From Kistimonas asteriae (GTDB lineage: Bacteria > Pseudomonadota > Gammaproteobacteria > Pseudomonadales > Endozoicomonadaceae), in the NCBI RefSeq assembly GCF_018263925.1, contig NZ_JAEVHF010000008.1, forward strand, positions 62,001 to 126,000: 64,000 nucleotides of DNA, written 5' to 3'. The position numbers were made by a program, and so were the translations under genes. This document shows, piece after piece, positions 17,781 through 27,006 of the stretch (position 1 is the first letter of the stretch; each line of letters starts with the position of its first letter). The notes under the pieces were generated by a model. That model did not search any database. It was not told where the DNA came from and saw only the letters and a program-made list of their open reading frames with translations.

Positions 17781-18428
17781 ATGGGTTTATTGCCAGAGCT
17801 GGATGAGTTCTTACTGTGCGAAACGCCAGATACCTGGGTGGCAGCGGCGCTGAACAATCAGGACATTCTTTTGATTGATCATGCCAATTGTGAAAAGAAG
17901 GCCGCAGCTACTGCACTAAACCTGATGTTCCGTTATATCGAACATACGGATCTTCAGAACAAAATGTCCCGGTTGGCCAGGGAAGAGCTCCGCCATTTTG
18001 AGCAGGTATTTGCCATCATGCAGCAGCGGGGGGTTGATTATCGGTATGTCTCCGCTTCCCGTTATGCAACCACGTTGCGAGACCACGTCAGGAAACAGGA
18101 ACCTCTGCGCCTGGTTGATACACTGATTGTTGGGGCATTTATCGAAGCGCGTTCCTGCGAGCGATTCAGCAAGCTGGCGCCTTATTTGGATGACGAACTC
18201 GCCAAGTTTTACCGCTCCCTCCTTAAGTCTGAGGCACGGCATTTTCAGGATTACCTGATATTGGCCATGAATGTATCAGAAGGGTCAATCACATCGCGCG
18301 TTGCGGATATTGCAGAGATCGAATGTGAGGCTATTTTACGCGTAGATCCAGAGTTTCGTTTCCATAGTGGTGTCCCCGTGAAAGCGACTGAAGAGGCTGC
18401 CGGCGTGCAGGTGCTTGAAACGGTGTAA
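17781..18428 (+). CDS. miaE: tRNA-(ms2io6A37) hydroxylase
   Basis: 215 residues, a diiron monooxygenase that hydroxylates the isopentenyl group of 2-methylthio-N6-isopentenyladenosine at tRNA position 37. The ferritin-like four-helix pattern shows the carboxylate and histidine ligands Glu38, Glu69 with His72 (EELRHF), Glu122, and Glu151 with His154 (EARHF). The ATG at 17781 follows gggaggagtgagagta; an upstream in-frame ATG at 17694 would add 29 residues without family similarity. The gene is convergent with lpxH, with about 26 bases between the stops. Confidence 0.93.
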   Translation: MGLLPELDEFLLCETPDTWVAAALNNQDILLIDHANCEKKAAATALNLMFRYIEHTDLQNKMSRLAREELRHFEQVFAIMQQRGVDYRYVSASRYATTLRDHVRKQEPLRLVDTLIVGAFIEARSCERFSKLAPYLDDELAKFYRSLLKSEARHFQDYLILAMNVSEGSITSRVADIAEIECEAILRVDPEFRFHSGVPVKATEEAAGVQVLETV

Positions 18429-18454
18429 TCTAGTCTCCATGATCCCGACCTGTT

Positions 18455-19186
18455 TCAGGGGTTCGGGATCGAAAAATGCGCCAGATTGAAATGGCCATTG
18501 CTGAACTCCAGGTACCAGCCCTCTTTGTCCCAGTCTCCCAGAACAATGCGTTGAGCGGGTTGGCCGCCCAGTTGCAATGCGTGTGTCGCAGGACGATGTG
18601 TGTGGCCGTGCACGAGAGTGAGTGTTTGATGTGCCTGCATGATTTCCGCAACGGCTTCTGGTGTCACATCCATGATCGTTATGGGTTTTGCTGAACCGGC
18701 ATCACGACTTTTGGTGCGCAACTTTTCTGCGATGTGTTTCCGGGTACGCAGTGGCAGATGGTTAAATAACCATTGAATCAGTGGGTTGCGAACAAATCTT
18801 CGAAACCGAAGATAGCCAGTATCCAAGGTGCAGAGGCTGTCGCCATGCATCAACAAAATCGGTGTCTCATCCAAGCTAACCAGTGTGGGGTCATCCAGCC
18901 AGGTGGCGCCGGTTTTGCGGCAGAAAGCTTTGCCGACCAGGAAGTCGCGATTGCCTGGCATGAAGAAGATGTTTCGACCTGTTGCTGTGTAGCGGAGCAG
19001 GGCTTCGGCAATCTCGAGGTGGAAACTGTCCATGGCGTCATCGCCAATCCAGTACTCGAAGAAATCGCCCAGAATGTAGAGCGATTCAGCTTCCAATGCC
19101 TTGCCTTGCAGGAAACCATGGAATGCCCGGGCGACATCCGGTCGCTCGGGCATCAGGTGAAGGTCTGAGATAAAGAGGCTAGGCAA
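18455..19186 (-). CDS. lpxH: UDP-2,3-diacylglucosamine diphosphatase
   Basis: 243 residues, like E. coli LpxH (240). It hydrolyses UDP-2,3-diacylglucosamine to lipid X in lipid A synthesis at the inner-membrane face. The metallophosphoesterase motifs are in order: SDLHL near the N terminus, [23 protein letters not shown] and HGHTHRPA. The only start that gives the family N terminus ([11 protein letters not shown]) is a TTG at 19186, which overlaps the end of ppiB by eight bases, so translation is probably coupled. Upstream in-frame ATGs would read deep inside ppiB. ppiB-lpxH is a conserved pair. Confidence 0.9.
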   Translation of the reverse strand: MPSLFISDLHLMPERPDVARAFHGFLQGKALEAESLYILGDFFEYWIGDDAMDSFHLEIAEALLRYTATGRNIFFMPGNRDFLVGKAFCRKTGATWLDDPTLVSLDETPILLMHGDSLCTLDTGYLRFRRFVRNPLIQWLFNHLPLRTRKHIAEKLRTKSRDAGSAKPITIMDVTPEAVAEIMQAHQTLTLVHGHTHRPATHALQLGGQPAQRIVLGDWDKEGWYLEFSNGHFNLAHFSIPNP

Positions 19187-19688
19187 CGACCGCAGGCTCC
19201 ACCACTTCGGCGGATTCAATGATGACATCTTCCACGGGGACGTCCTGGTGGAAGCCGGCATTGCCCGTTTGGACAGACTTGATCTTTTCGACAACGTCCA
19301 TGCCGTCAACCACTTTGCCGAATACGGCGTAACCCCAGCCCTGGGCGTCTTTGCTGGTGTGGTTGAGGAAATCGTTATCGGCTACGTTGATGAAGAACTG
19401 GGCGGTAGCAGAGTGGGGGTCCATGGTGCGCGCCATGGCGATGGTGCCTGTTGCGTTCTGGAGGCCGTTGTCCGCTTCGTTCTCGACGGGGTTGGCCGTG
19501 TCTTTTTCCTTCATCTCGGGCTCAAAGCCGCCGCCCTGAACCATGAAGCCGTTAATGACACGGTGGAAAATGGTGTTGTTGTAGTGGCCCTTTTTCACAT
19601 ACTCCAGAAAGTTTGCGACAGTCTTGGGCGCCTTCTCGGCATCCAGCTCCAGTTTGATGTCACCAAAAGTGGTGTGAAGAATTACCAT
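19179..19688 (-). CDS. ppiB: Peptidyl-prolyl cis-trans isomerase B (cyclophilin)
   Basis: 169 residues, cytoplasmic cyclophilin without a signal peptide. Typical motifs are [15 protein letters not shown], containing the catalytic arginine, and the [16 protein letters not shown] segment. It speeds proline isomerisation during folding. It ends with a short VEPAVVA tail slightly longer than in E. coli PpiB. The start ([16 protein letters not shown]) matches the family. It is followed by the overlapping lpxH. Confidence 0.95.
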   Translation of the reverse strand: MVILHTTFGDIKLELDAEKAPKTVANFLEYVKKGHYNNTIFHRVINGFMVQGGGFEPEMKEKDTANPVENEADNGLQNATGTIAMARTMDPHSATAQFFINVADNDFLNHTSKDAQGWGYAVFGKVVDGMDVVEKIKSVQTGNAGFHQDVPVEDVIIESAEVVEPAVVA

Positions 19689-20015
19689 ATACGTGCCTTA
19701 GATGCTGTTACTACTGGCAGACCACGGCTTCAGTTTGAAAGCAATCGCTGAAGCGAGTTGTGGTCTGGATGGTTGCTGCTTCCGTTGAGGGTGCAGATTG
19801 GCCATATGATAGCTTCAGATTTCGCCAAGACCAATGCCTTGTTGGCTTTGCTGTCGGTATTGTCCGGTTAAATAACGCTGGTTTGCCCGTGATTCCGGCG
19901 AAGGCAGGGGATTTAACTGTTATAGTGATAGTGGTAATCTCTGCCTCTAATTGACAATTGGCATTTCCCACCCTGCTGATTTCTGGCAGAGGCGCGTTCC
20001 CACTAAGGATTTACT
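19689..20015. other. Gap between ppiB and the entericidin-like gene
   Basis: 327 bases between divergent genes. A TTGACA hexamer at 19951-19956 is a candidate -35 for the plus-strand genes, but no good -10 follows at the right spacing. No gene, repeat or stem of note is seen. Confidence 0.35.
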
Positions 20016-20159
20016 ATGACACGCAGGATACCAGGTCTGGTCACCACTGCCGTAATGGCAGTTCTGATGCTGGTGGCTGGCGGCTGTAATACCATGGAAG
20101 GCCTTGGCAAGGATATTCAGGCTCTGGGCAACAAGATTGAACAGAGCGCCGGGCAGTAA
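20016..20159 (+). CDS. Entericidin-like small lipoprotein
   Basis: 47 residues. A basic start (MTRR) precedes a hydrophobic helix and a lipobox-like VAGGC, with the acylated Cys near residue 25. The remaining ~22 residues (NTMEGLGKDIQALGNKIEQ) match the EcnA/EcnB entericidin pattern of a short amphipathic helix after the lipid cysteine. Enteric entericidins are a toxin/antidote lipoprotein pair regulated in stationary phase; in most other bacteria single copies have unknown roles. An AGGA ribosome site lies eight bases upstream. No second partner gene is seen nearby. Confidence 0.8.
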   Translation: MTRRIPGLVTTAVMAVLMLVAGGCNTMEGLGKDIQALGNKIEQSAGQ

Positions 20160-20237
20160 GCGTATAAATCGCTTCGTTCGCGTTTCTACCGATTACCGCC
20201 TATCAACCGTTTATTTTCTGAGTTTCACCGGCATACG

Positions 20238-21905
20238 ATGAGCATCACAGACAAACCCAGCCATTTTCTTGAGCAGATCATTGAAAAAGATCTGGCCGAC
20301 GGCAAGTTTTCTTCCATCAGCACCCGTTTCCCGCCGGAGCCTAATGGTTTCCTGCACGTGGGGCACGCCAAGTCCATCTGTCTGAACTTCGGTCTGGCGG
20401 AAAAGTATCAGGGACAATGTAACCTGCGCTTCGATGATACCAATCCAGCAAAGGAAGAGCAGGTGTATGTCGACGCGATTAAGGAAGACGTTCATTGGCT
20501 CGGTTTTCAGTGGGCGGGCGAGGTGCGTTATGCCTCCGATTACTTTGATACTTTCTATGAGTGGGCGCTGCATCTGATTCGTGAAGGCAACGCTTACGTT
20601 TGCGACCTTTCACCAGAAGAAGCCAGTGAATATCGTGGGTGGGCCACCAAGCCGGGTAAGGATAGCCCTTACCGTACGCGTAGTGTTGAAGAAAACCTGG
20701 ATCTTTTTGGGCGCATGCGCGCGGGTGAATTCGATGAGGGCGCCAAAGTGCTGCGGGCCAAGATTGATATGGCCAGCTCCAATATGAACCTGCGAGACCC
20801 TATTCTGTACCGGATTCGCAAGCAGTCCCACCATCAGACCGGTGACAAATGGTGCATCTATCCGAGCTATGACTTTGCTCATGGTCAGGAAGATGCGATT
20901 GAGGGCATTACCCATTCCATTTGCACGCTGGAATTCCAGGATCACCGGCCACTGTATGACTGGTTCATTGAAAATCTGCCGGTGCCGCATAAGCCGCGCC
21001 AGTATGAATTTGCGCGTCTTAACCTGAACTATACCGTGACCAGTAAGCGGAAACTGAAGAAGCTGGTGGATGAAGATGTCGTATCAGGCTGGGATGACCC
21101 GCGGATGCCGACCATTTCCGGCATGCGTCGCCGGGGCTATACAGCATCAGCTATTCGCAAATTCTGCGACATGATCGGCGTAACCCGTTCCGATGGTATC
21201 GTCGATGTAGCCATGCTGGAGCATGCGATCCGTGACGACCTGAACGAGAATGCAGCCCGTGCCATGGCGGTGCTGAATCCGTTAAAAGTGGTCATCACCA
21301 ATTTGCCGGAAGGCGAAGTGCAGGCAATGACGGCGGCGGCACATCCCAACCGTCCTGAAATGGGCGAGCGTACCCTACCATTTACTCGCGAGATCTATAT
21401 CGATCGCTCAGACTTCACCGAAGACAGCACCCTGTCCCGGAAAAAGTTCAAACGGTTGGTGCTGGGTGAGTGGGTGCGCCTGCGCAGTGCGTATGTTATC
21501 CGTGCTGACGAGGTGGTCAAGGATGATGCCGGTAAGATTGTCGAAGTCCGTGCTACGCTGGTGCCGGGTACCGTCGGGGAAAATCCGCCAGAGGGTGTCC
21601 GCCCCCGTGGTGTGATTCACTGGGTTTCGGCTTCTCAGGGGCGTCAGGCGGAACTGCGTATTTATGACCGTCTGTTTACCCATGAAGCGCCAGATCGCGG
21701 TGAAGAGGATTTCATGAAGTACGTGAATCCTGAGTCGCTGCAGGTCGTGCAGGCCTGGATTGAGCCGGGGCTTGCGGATGCTGCGCCGGAGCAGGGCTTC
21801 CAGTTTGAGCGGGAAGGGTATTTTGTGGCGGATCGTGTTGATCACACGGCCGAACATCCCGTTTTCAACCTGACCATCGGCCTCAAGGATACCCAGGGTA
21901 AATAA
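20238..21905 (+). CDS. glnS: Glutaminyl-tRNA synthetase
   Basis: 555 residues, class I synthetase that charges tRNA-Gln. The HIGH-like motif is HVGH in [15 protein letters not shown] (residues about 34-48), and the KMSKS equivalent is TSKRKL after the RLNLNYTV strand. Two C-terminal beta-barrel anticodon-binding domains follow (about 340-555). The start [19 protein letters not shown] fits bacterial GlnS. cysS follows after a U-less hairpin, the order found in Pseudomonas. Confidence 0.97.
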   Translation: MSITDKPSHFLEQIIEKDLADGKFSSISTRFPPEPNGFLHVGHAKSICLNFGLAEKYQGQCNLRFDDTNPAKEEQVYVDAIKEDVHWLGFQWAGEVRYASDYFDTFYEWALHLIREGNAYVCDLSPEEASEYRGWATKPGKDSPYRTRSVEENLDLFGRMRAGEFDEGAKVLRAKIDMASSNMNLRDPILYRIRKQSHHQTGDKWCIYPSYDFAHGQEDAIEGITHSICTLEFQDHRPLYDWFIENLPVPHKPRQYEFARLNLNYTVTSKRKLKKLVDEDVVSGWDDPRMPTISGMRRRGYTASAIRKFCDMIGVTRSDGIVDVAMLEHAIRDDLNENAARAMAVLNPLKVVITNLPEGEVQAMTAAAHPNRPEMGERTLPFTREIYIDRSDFTEDSTLSRKKFKRLVLGEWVRLRSAYVIRADEVVKDDAGKIVEVRATLVPGTVGENPPEGVRPRGVIHWVSASQGRQAELRIYDRLFTHEAPDRGEEDFMKYVNPESLQVVQAWIEPGLADAAPEQGFQFEREGYFVADRVDHTAEHPVFNLTIGLKDTQGK

Positions 21906-21915
21906 TAACGCCCTG

Positions 21916-21946
21916 CACCGGCTTTCCCGCAGTAGGAAAGCCGGTG
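21916..21946. other. Intercistronic hairpin between glnS and cysS, no U-tract
   Basis: A perfect 12-bp stem (21916-21927 with 21935-21946) closes a 7-base loop cgcagta. The 3' flank is atcacg, without a T-run. It lies 40 bases before the cysS start. Confidence 0.65.
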
Positions 21947-21985
21947 ATCACGTTTGGGTAGAAAGACAGTAAACAGGATGACACC

Positions 21986-23368
21986 GTGCTTCAGATTTAT
22001 AATTCCCTGACCCGAAAGAAAGAGCCTTTTACCCCGCTGGATGGCAACAATGTCCGGATGTATGTCTGCGGGATGACGGTGTATGACTTCTGCCATATCG
22101 GCCATGCACGGACCGTGACGGCGTTTGATGTGGTGGCCCGCTATCTGCGTGCCCGTGGTTACAATCTCACCTATGTACGTAATGTCACGGATGTAGATGA
22201 CAAGATCATCCGTCGTGCCCTGGAAAACGGTGAGACCATTGATGTACTGACTGACCGGATGATTGCCGCCATGCGAGAAGATTTCCGTCAGCTGGGTAAT
22301 CTGGATCCGGATGAGGAGCCCCGCGCTACCGCCCATATTGATGGCATGATCACCATGATCGAAGGCCTGATTGAAAAGGGTTTTGCCTATGCCCCGGGAA
22401 ATGGAGATGTCTACTATCGGGTGCGTAAGTTTGAGGGCTACGGCAAGCTGTCTGGCAAGGTGCTGGAAGAGCTGGAGGCTGGCGCCCGTATTGAGGTGGA
22501 TGAGCAGAAAGAAGATCCGCTGGATTTTGTGCTCTGGAAAGGTGCTAAGCCCGAAGAGCCGTCTTGGGATTCCCCCTGGGGTAAGGGGCGTCCCGGCTGG
22601 CATATCGAATGCTCGGTCATGGGCAAGTGCTGCCTGGGTGAAACCTTTGATATCCATGGCGGCGGTTCCGATCTCAGGTTCCCCCATCATGAAAACGAGA
22701 TTGCCCAGAGTGAGGCGGCCAACGGCACCACATTCGTCAATACCTGGATGCACTCCGGGGCGATTCGCGTCGATAACGTAAAGATGTCCAAGAGTCTGGG
22801 TAACTTCTTCACCATTCGTGAAGTGCTGGAAAAGTATAATCAGGAGCTGGTGCGTTACTTCCTGATTTCCAGTCAGTATCGCAGCCCGATGAATTACTCA
22901 GAAGACAGTTTGAAAGAGGCTGGTATCCGTCTTGAGCGTCTTTATACTGCGCTGAAGGATCTGGATCTCTCTGGTATTGAAGTGCCTGAAAACCATCCGT
23001 TCGAGCGGCGTTTCTTTGCTGTGATGGATGATGATTTCAATACGCCAGAAGCGTTGGCGGTATTGTTTGAATTGGTGCGCGAGTTGAACCGGGTTCGCAG
23101 CGAAGATGTCAACAAGGCACTGCCGTTGGCGGCACTGCTGCGCAAGCTGGGTAGTATTCTTGGCATTCTTCAGGGTGAACCGGAAGCGTTCCTGAAGTCC
23201 GGTGCTGACGTCGATGAGGCTTGGGTTCAGTCGATGATTGATCAGCGTGTTGCTGCCAAGAAAAATCGTGACTTTTCTGAAGCTGACCGGATTCGTGACG
23301 AACTCGCGTCGCAAGGGGTTATTTTGGAAGATAGTCGCGAAGGTACGACCTGGCGGATCGAACGTTAA
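21986..23368 (+). CDS. cysS: Cysteinyl-tRNA synthetase
   Basis: 460 residues, class I synthetase. Zinc and ATP-site motifs are visible: [18 protein letters not shown] (zinc cysteine plus HIGH), [12 protein letters not shown], a second zinc region [15 protein letters not shown], and KMSKSLGN. The anticodon-binding C-terminal domain ends in [13 protein letters not shown]. The start is GTG at 21986, giving [14 protein letters not shown], which aligns with other CysS starts; no ATG lies nearby in frame. A canonical terminator follows. Confidence 0.97.
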   Translation: MLQIYNSLTRKKEPFTPLDGNNVRMYVCGMTVYDFCHIGHARTVTAFDVVARYLRARGYNLTYVRNVTDVDDKIIRRALENGETIDVLTDRMIAAMREDFRQLGNLDPDEEPRATAHIDGMITMIEGLIEKGFAYAPGNGDVYYRVRKFEGYGKLSGKVLEELEAGARIEVDEQKEDPLDFVLWKGAKPEEPSWDSPWGKGRPGWHIECSVMGKCCLGETFDIHGGGSDLRFPHHENEIAQSEAANGTTFVNTWMHSGAIRVDNVKMSKSLGNFFTIREVLEKYNQELVRYFLISSQYRSPMNYSEDSLKEAGIRLERLYTALKDLDLSGIEVPENHPFERRFFAVMDDDFNTPEALAVLFELVRELNRVRSEDVNKALPLAALLRKLGSILGILQGEPEAFLKSGADVDEAWVQSMIDQRVAAKKNRDFSEADRIRDELASQGVILEDSREGTTWRIER

Positions 23369-23380
23369 GAAGTATTGCCA

Positions 23381-23407
23381 AGCCCCCGATTTCGGGGGCT
23401 TTTTTTT
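23381..23407 (+). terminator. Intrinsic terminator of cysS
   Basis: AGCCCCCGA pairs with TCGGGGGCT (23381-23400) around tt, followed by an eight-base T-run. Confidence 0.93.
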
Positions 23408-23662
23408 ATCTTTTCACCTGTAAACAACCTGTTTTGTCGATGATTGTTTCTGTTTGTTCGCGTTAGCTTTGAAAACAGATTCAAACAAACGTTGTTTTAG
23501 CTGCCGGAGATCAATGCAATGGTGGGTTTGCAGCGCATGCCCTATTGCGTCAGGTCAATATGAGGGTTGATGGCGGGTGGTAACTTGGTTGGTATGAAGT
23601 TTTTTGTTCTGTCGCATATCTGGCGGCAGGCTAAGTCGTAATACTGACACGGAGTGATAACC

Positions 23663-24814
23663 ATGAGTGCCTTCAAGTTTTTCATGCCGACCATTAACCA
23701 CATGGGTGAAGGATGTCTGGCTGAAGCGATCAACGATATTGTCGGATTTGGCCTTAAGAAAGCCCTGGTTGTGACGGATAAGGTGCTGAACGATATTGGC
23801 CTGGTCGCCGATGTGGTTGAGCAGCTGGGTGGAAAAGGGATTGCCAGCGTTATTTATGATGGCACTCAGCCCAATCCGACCTGTGGAAACGTTCAAGATG
23901 GTCTTGCGCTGCTGCAGGAAAATGACTGTGATTGCGTTATTTCCCTCGGTGGCGGTTCTCCTCATGACTGCGCCAAAGGGGTTGCATTGGTTGCGACCAA
24001 TGGTGGTGAGATCAAGGATTATGAAGGTGTAGATGTTTCCGGTAAGCCCCAGCTGCCGCTGGTAGCGATTAATACTACCGCAGGTACTGCGTCTGAGATC
24101 ACCCGTTTCTGCATCATCACTGATGAGAAACGTCATGTGAAAATGGCGATTGTTGACAAGAACACCACGCCGATTATGTCAGTTAATGATTCTGCGCTGA
24201 TGAAAGGTATGCCAGCTTCCCTGACGGCAGCGACCGGTATGGATGCCCTGACCCATGCGGTAGAAGCGTATGTCTCTACGATCGCTACGCCTGTGACTGA
24301 TTGTTGTGCGCTGAAAGCCATCAAATTGATCGCTTCTTACCTGCGCCGTGCGGTCGATAATGGCGAAGATATGGAGGCCCGTGATCAAATGGCTTACGCG
24401 CAGCTGTTGGCGGGTATGGCGTTCAACAATGCCAGTCTGGGCTACGTTCACGCGATGGCGCACCAGCTGGGCGGTTTCTATGATCTGCCGCACGGTGTAT
24501 GCAACGCTGTCCTGCTGCCTCATGTCCAGCAGTACAATGCGCAGGTTAGCCCGGGTCGTCTGGCTGATGTGGCGCGTGCCATGGGTAAGGATGTTGAGGG
24601 TATGGAAGCGCCTCAGGCCGCTGAAAAAGCACTGGAAGCGATCCGTGACTTGTCGGCGTCTGTTGGTATTCCCGCAGGTCTGCGTGAGCTGAATGTGAAA
24701 GAGGAAGATCTGGATCTGCTCGCAGAGAATGCGCTGAAGGATGCCTGTGGTCTGACCAATCCCAAGCAGGCTACCCACGATGAAATCGTGGCTATTTACC
24801 GCAATGCGATGTAA
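23663..24814 (+). CDS. Iron-containing alcohol dehydrogenase, Zymomonas AdhB type
   Basis: 383 residues, group III NAD-dependent alcohol dehydrogenase, probably oxidising or forming short-chain primary alcohols. The four metal ligands fall exactly where they are in Zymomonas mobilis AdhB: Asp194 and His198 in [11 protein letters not shown], His263 in [11 protein letters not shown] and His277 in LPHGVCN. The NAD-binding [12 protein letters not shown] is at about 94-105. The ATG at 23663 follows ggag nine bases upstream; an in-frame GTG at 23654 is less likely. It stands alone between cysS and folD with its own terminators. A degenerate ANR-like box (23544-23559) sits upstream. Physiological substrate is not determinable here. 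Confidence 0.93.
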   Translation: MSAFKFFMPTINHMGEGCLAEAINDIVGFGLKKALVVTDKVLNDIGLVADVVEQLGGKGIASVIYDGTQPNPTCGNVQDGLALLQENDCDCVISLGGGSPHDCAKGVALVATNGGEIKDYEGVDVSGKPQLPLVAINTTAGTASEITRFCIITDEKRHVKMAIVDKNTTPIMSVNDSALMKGMPASLTAATGMDALTHAVEAYVSTIATPVTDCCALKAIKLIASYLRRAVDNGEDMEARDQMAYAQLLAGMAFNNASLGYVHAMAHQLGGFYDLPHGVCNAVLLPHVQQYNAQVSPGRLADVARAMGKDVEGMEAPQAAEKALEAIRDLSASVGIPAGLRELNVKEEDLDLLAENALKDACGLTNPKQATHDEIVAIYRNAM

Positions 24815-24830
24815 TTAATAGTTATAAAAA

Positions 24831-24858
24831 AGGCCGGGCGTGATGTCCGGCCTTTTTG
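24831..24858. terminator. Bidirectional terminator between the alcohol dehydrogenase and folD
   Basis: AGGCCGG (24831-24837) pairs with CCGGCCT (24847-24853), extended by flanking A and T runs on either side, so both convergent genes can use it. Confidence 0.88.
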
Positions 24859-24868
24859 TTTGTGTGCC

Positions 24869-25729
24869 TTATGCGTCTGGGTGAAGATGCTCGGCAGCAT
24901 ATAGTGTGTTTTCCAGCAGGGTTGCGACGGTCATGGGTCCGACGCCGCCAGGTACTGGTGTGATCCAGGAGGCGCGCTCAGCGGCAGCTTCAAACTCCAC
25001 ATCGCCAACCAGTTTGCCGCTTTCCAGGCGGTTGATGCCCACATCAATAACAATGCTACCGGGTTTGATCCATTCACCTTTTACCAGTCCAGGTTTTCCG
25101 ACACCCACAATAACGATATCAGCGCTGGCGACTTCTGATGCCAGGTTTTCGGTGAAGCGGTGTGCAGTTGTGGTAGTGCTGCCCGCGAGGAGCAGCTCCA
25201 GCATCATGGGACGGCCAACAATATTGGAAGCTCCGACAATCGTTGATTTCTTGCCACGCAGGCATTCACCAGTGCTTTCCAGTAGCGTCATGACGCCCTT
25301 GGGGGTGCAGGGGCGTAGCATCGGATTCCGTTGGCAGAGACGTCCGATATTGTAGGGGTGAAAACCATCAACATCTTTATCCGGGCGGATGCGTTCGATA
25401 ACGTGAGTGCTGTTGATGTGGGGGGGGAGTGGGAGCTGGACGAGGATGCCGTCGATTTCAGGGTCGTTGTTCAGGTTATCGATAAGGGTGAGTAATTGGT
25501 CTTCAGTGGTGGCGGTGGGTAGGTCATAGGAGCGAGAAAGGAAGCCGACTTTTTCGCAGTCCCGTCGTTTCTTGCCAACATAAACACGGGAAGCGGGATC
25601 TTCGCCCAGGAGTATCACCGCGAGGCCTGGGGTGCGGAGACCTTGTTCCTGTCTTGTTTTTACAGCAGCAGCTATGCGGTCCGTGATCCCGTCAGCAATG
25701 CGTTTGCCATCAATGATCTTTGCGTGCAT
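24869..25729 (-). CDS. folD: Methylenetetrahydrofolate dehydrogenase / methenyltetrahydrofolate cyclohydrolase
   Basis: 286 residues, the standard FolD size. It interconverts methylene-, methenyl- and 10-formyl-tetrahydrofolate with NADP in one-carbon metabolism. Family signatures are [13 protein letters not shown], carrying the catalytic lysine in the YVGKK context, the [11 protein letters not shown] segment, and the C-terminal [16 protein letters not shown]. The NADP-binding region contains [11 protein letters not shown]. The start [14 protein letters not shown] is well placed. It is convergent with the iron alcohol dehydrogenase. Confidence 0.97.
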   Translation of the reverse strand: MHAKIIDGKRIADGITDRIAAAVKTRQEQGLRTPGLAVILLGEDPASRVYVGKKRRDCEKVGFLSRSYDLPTATTEDQLLTLIDNLNNDPEIDGILVQLPLPPHINSTHVIERIRPDKDVDGFHPYNIGRLCQRNPMLRPCTPKGVMTLLESTGECLRGKKSTIVGASNIVGRPMMLELLLAGSTTTTAHRFTENLASEVASADIVIVGVGKPGLVKGEWIKPGSIVIDVGINRLESGKLVGDVEFEAAAERASWITPVPGGVGPMTVATLLENTLYAAEHLHPDA

Positions 25730-26023
25730 GAGATGTGACTTGTTTTTTCTGTTTCAGGAAGGCGGGGAGTATGACAGATTTTCGGCGGTAAATCGTGGCA
25801 TGGGTCAACGCTTGGAGGGACATTGCTTTTCTCTGGCAGGTGTGGGATTTCTTATTCGAGTTGATCTGTTCTGTATTTAGATAGGGGATAACGCTTTTTA
25901 TTTGGTCGGTTTTGTTGCGGGGTAAAAACTGTTCTTTACTAAAGAGAAACCAGTGAGTGGCATTTTCGTTAATGCTTTTTATAAGTCCTCGTTTCCTAAC
26001 GAAAAAAGGTAGGCGAAGAGGCG
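25730..26023. other. AT-rich gap between divergent folD and the tRNA operon
   Basis: About 294 bases upstream of both folD and the tRNA promoter. Several short open frames exist but none has a ribosome site plus family similarity. No repeat stands out. Confidence 0.4.
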
Positions 26024-26052
26024 TTGACGAACCGAAGGGCTGCGGGTAATAT
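26024..26052 (+). promoter_or_regulatory. Sigma-70 promoter of the tRNA operon
   Basis: TTGACG (26024-26029), 17-base spacer, TAATAT (26047-26052), followed by a GC-rich discriminator (tcgccccg). The GC-rich discriminator is typical of stable-RNA promoters under stringent control. The first tRNA begins about 47 bases downstream of the -10. Confidence 0.82.
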
Positions 26053-26099
26053 TCGCCCCGTCGTTGAGCAGCACTCATGCCGCTTCGCAGCGTCTGATT

Positions 26100-26176
26100 C
26101 GGGGTATAGCGCAGTCTGGTAGCGCGCCTGCTTTGGGAGCAGGATGTCGGGAGTTCGAATCTCTCTACCCCGACCA
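26100..26176 (+). tRNA. tRNA-Pro (anticodon UGG)
   Basis: 77 bases including the encoded CCA. The acceptor CGGGGTA (26100-26106) pairs with TACCCCG (26166-26172). The anticodon loop TTTGGGA lies between CCTGC and GCAGG, giving anticodon TGG. The T-loop GTTCGAAT is intact. First gene of a five-tRNA operon. Confidence 0.97.
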
Positions 26177-26204
26177 GTTACAACCTGTGATATAAAGGGT
26201 ATAT

Positions 26205-26281
<77 letters not shown>

Positions 26282-26444
26282 TGCAGTGTCTCTGATCGGT
26301 TTTCTTAGCCAGTCTCTGAAAACGTTTTTTGGTTTGATGATGTGTCGTTTGGTTTGAGGCTGGGGCTTGCATCCTGTTTAAAAATCAGTACGATGCGCTT
26401 CGCAACTGATCGGTGAGATTCTCTCTGGCAGTATGAATTTAGTG

Positions 26445-26520
26445 GTGGGCGTAGCTCAGTTGGTAGAGCTCAGGATTGTGACTCCTGCGGTCGTGGGTTC
26501 GATTCCCATCGTCCACCCCA
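26445..26520 (+). tRNA. tRNA-His (anticodon GUG), copy 1
   Basis: 76 bases with CCA, preceded at 26444 by the G that serves as the His-specific G-1 opposite C73. The anticodon stem CAGGA/TCCTG encloses TTGTGAC. It differs from copy 2 only at one T-loop-adjacent base (GATTCC here, GATCCC there). Confidence 0.97.
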
Positions 26521-26556
26521 CTTAATTCTTTGTAGTTAGTGTTTGATGTTGTGTTG

Positions 26557-26632
26557 GTGGGCGTAGCTCAGTTGGTAGAGCTCAGGATTGTGACTCCTGC
26601 GGTCGTGGGTTCGATCCCCATCGTCCACCCCA
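26557..26632 (+). tRNA. tRNA-His (anticodon GUG), copy 2
   Basis: 76 bases with CCA, G at 26556 for the -1 position. Nearly identical to copy 1, 36 bases downstream of it: a tandem duplication with one substitution. Confidence 0.97.
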
Positions 26633-26670
26633 GTTTTGAAGAGTATCCCGCCAAGTTGGTGGGTTTTTGT

Positions 26671-26755
26671 GCGGAAGTGGTGGAATTGGTAGACACGCTG
26701 GATTTAGGTTCCAGTGCCGAAAGGCGTGAGAGTTCGAGTCTCTCCTTCCGCACCA
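26671..26755 (+). tRNA. tRNA-Leu (anticodon UAG)
   Basis: 85 bases with CCA and a long variable arm (TGCCGAAAGGCGT), as expected for leucine tRNAs. Acceptor GCGGAAG pairs with CTTCCGC. The anticodon stem CTGGA/TCCAG encloses TTTAGGT, giving anticodon TAG. Confidence 0.97.
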
Positions 26756-26768
26756 TATATTGTTAAAA

Positions 26769-26800
26769 ATGGGGATAAGCTTGCCTTATCCCCATTTTTC
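26769..26800 (+). terminator. Terminator of the tRNA operon
   Basis: An 11-bp stem ATGGGGATAAG (26769-26779) with CTTATCCCCAT (26785-26795) closes a 5-base loop and is followed by a T-run. It starts 14 bases after tRNA-Leu. Confidence 0.93.
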
Positions 26801-27006
26801 GTATGTCGCGAAAAGGTCGTGCTGGTACCTATGTGTCCATGTACCTTTTGGTTGCAAATAATAAGCGCATAAAAGACTGTCTTCCGGGGATTGATCTTGT
26901 AGCAAGGGGATGTGTATCAACTATTCAGTGATGCATGAGAATTTGATACCCTGTTACACTTTTCAGTGACCGAATGTTGCTACAGCTGGTTTTATGAGGA
27001 ATACCC

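Noticed and set aside
21842-22753. 303-codon minus-strand frame opposite glnS and cysS
   Set aside because: Antisense to two tRNA synthetases with intact motifs; no support of its own.
26445-26632. Two near-identical 76-base units that look like a short direct repeat or CRISPR-like pair
   Set aside because: Both fold as complete tRNA-His with encoded CCA; this is a tRNA duplication.
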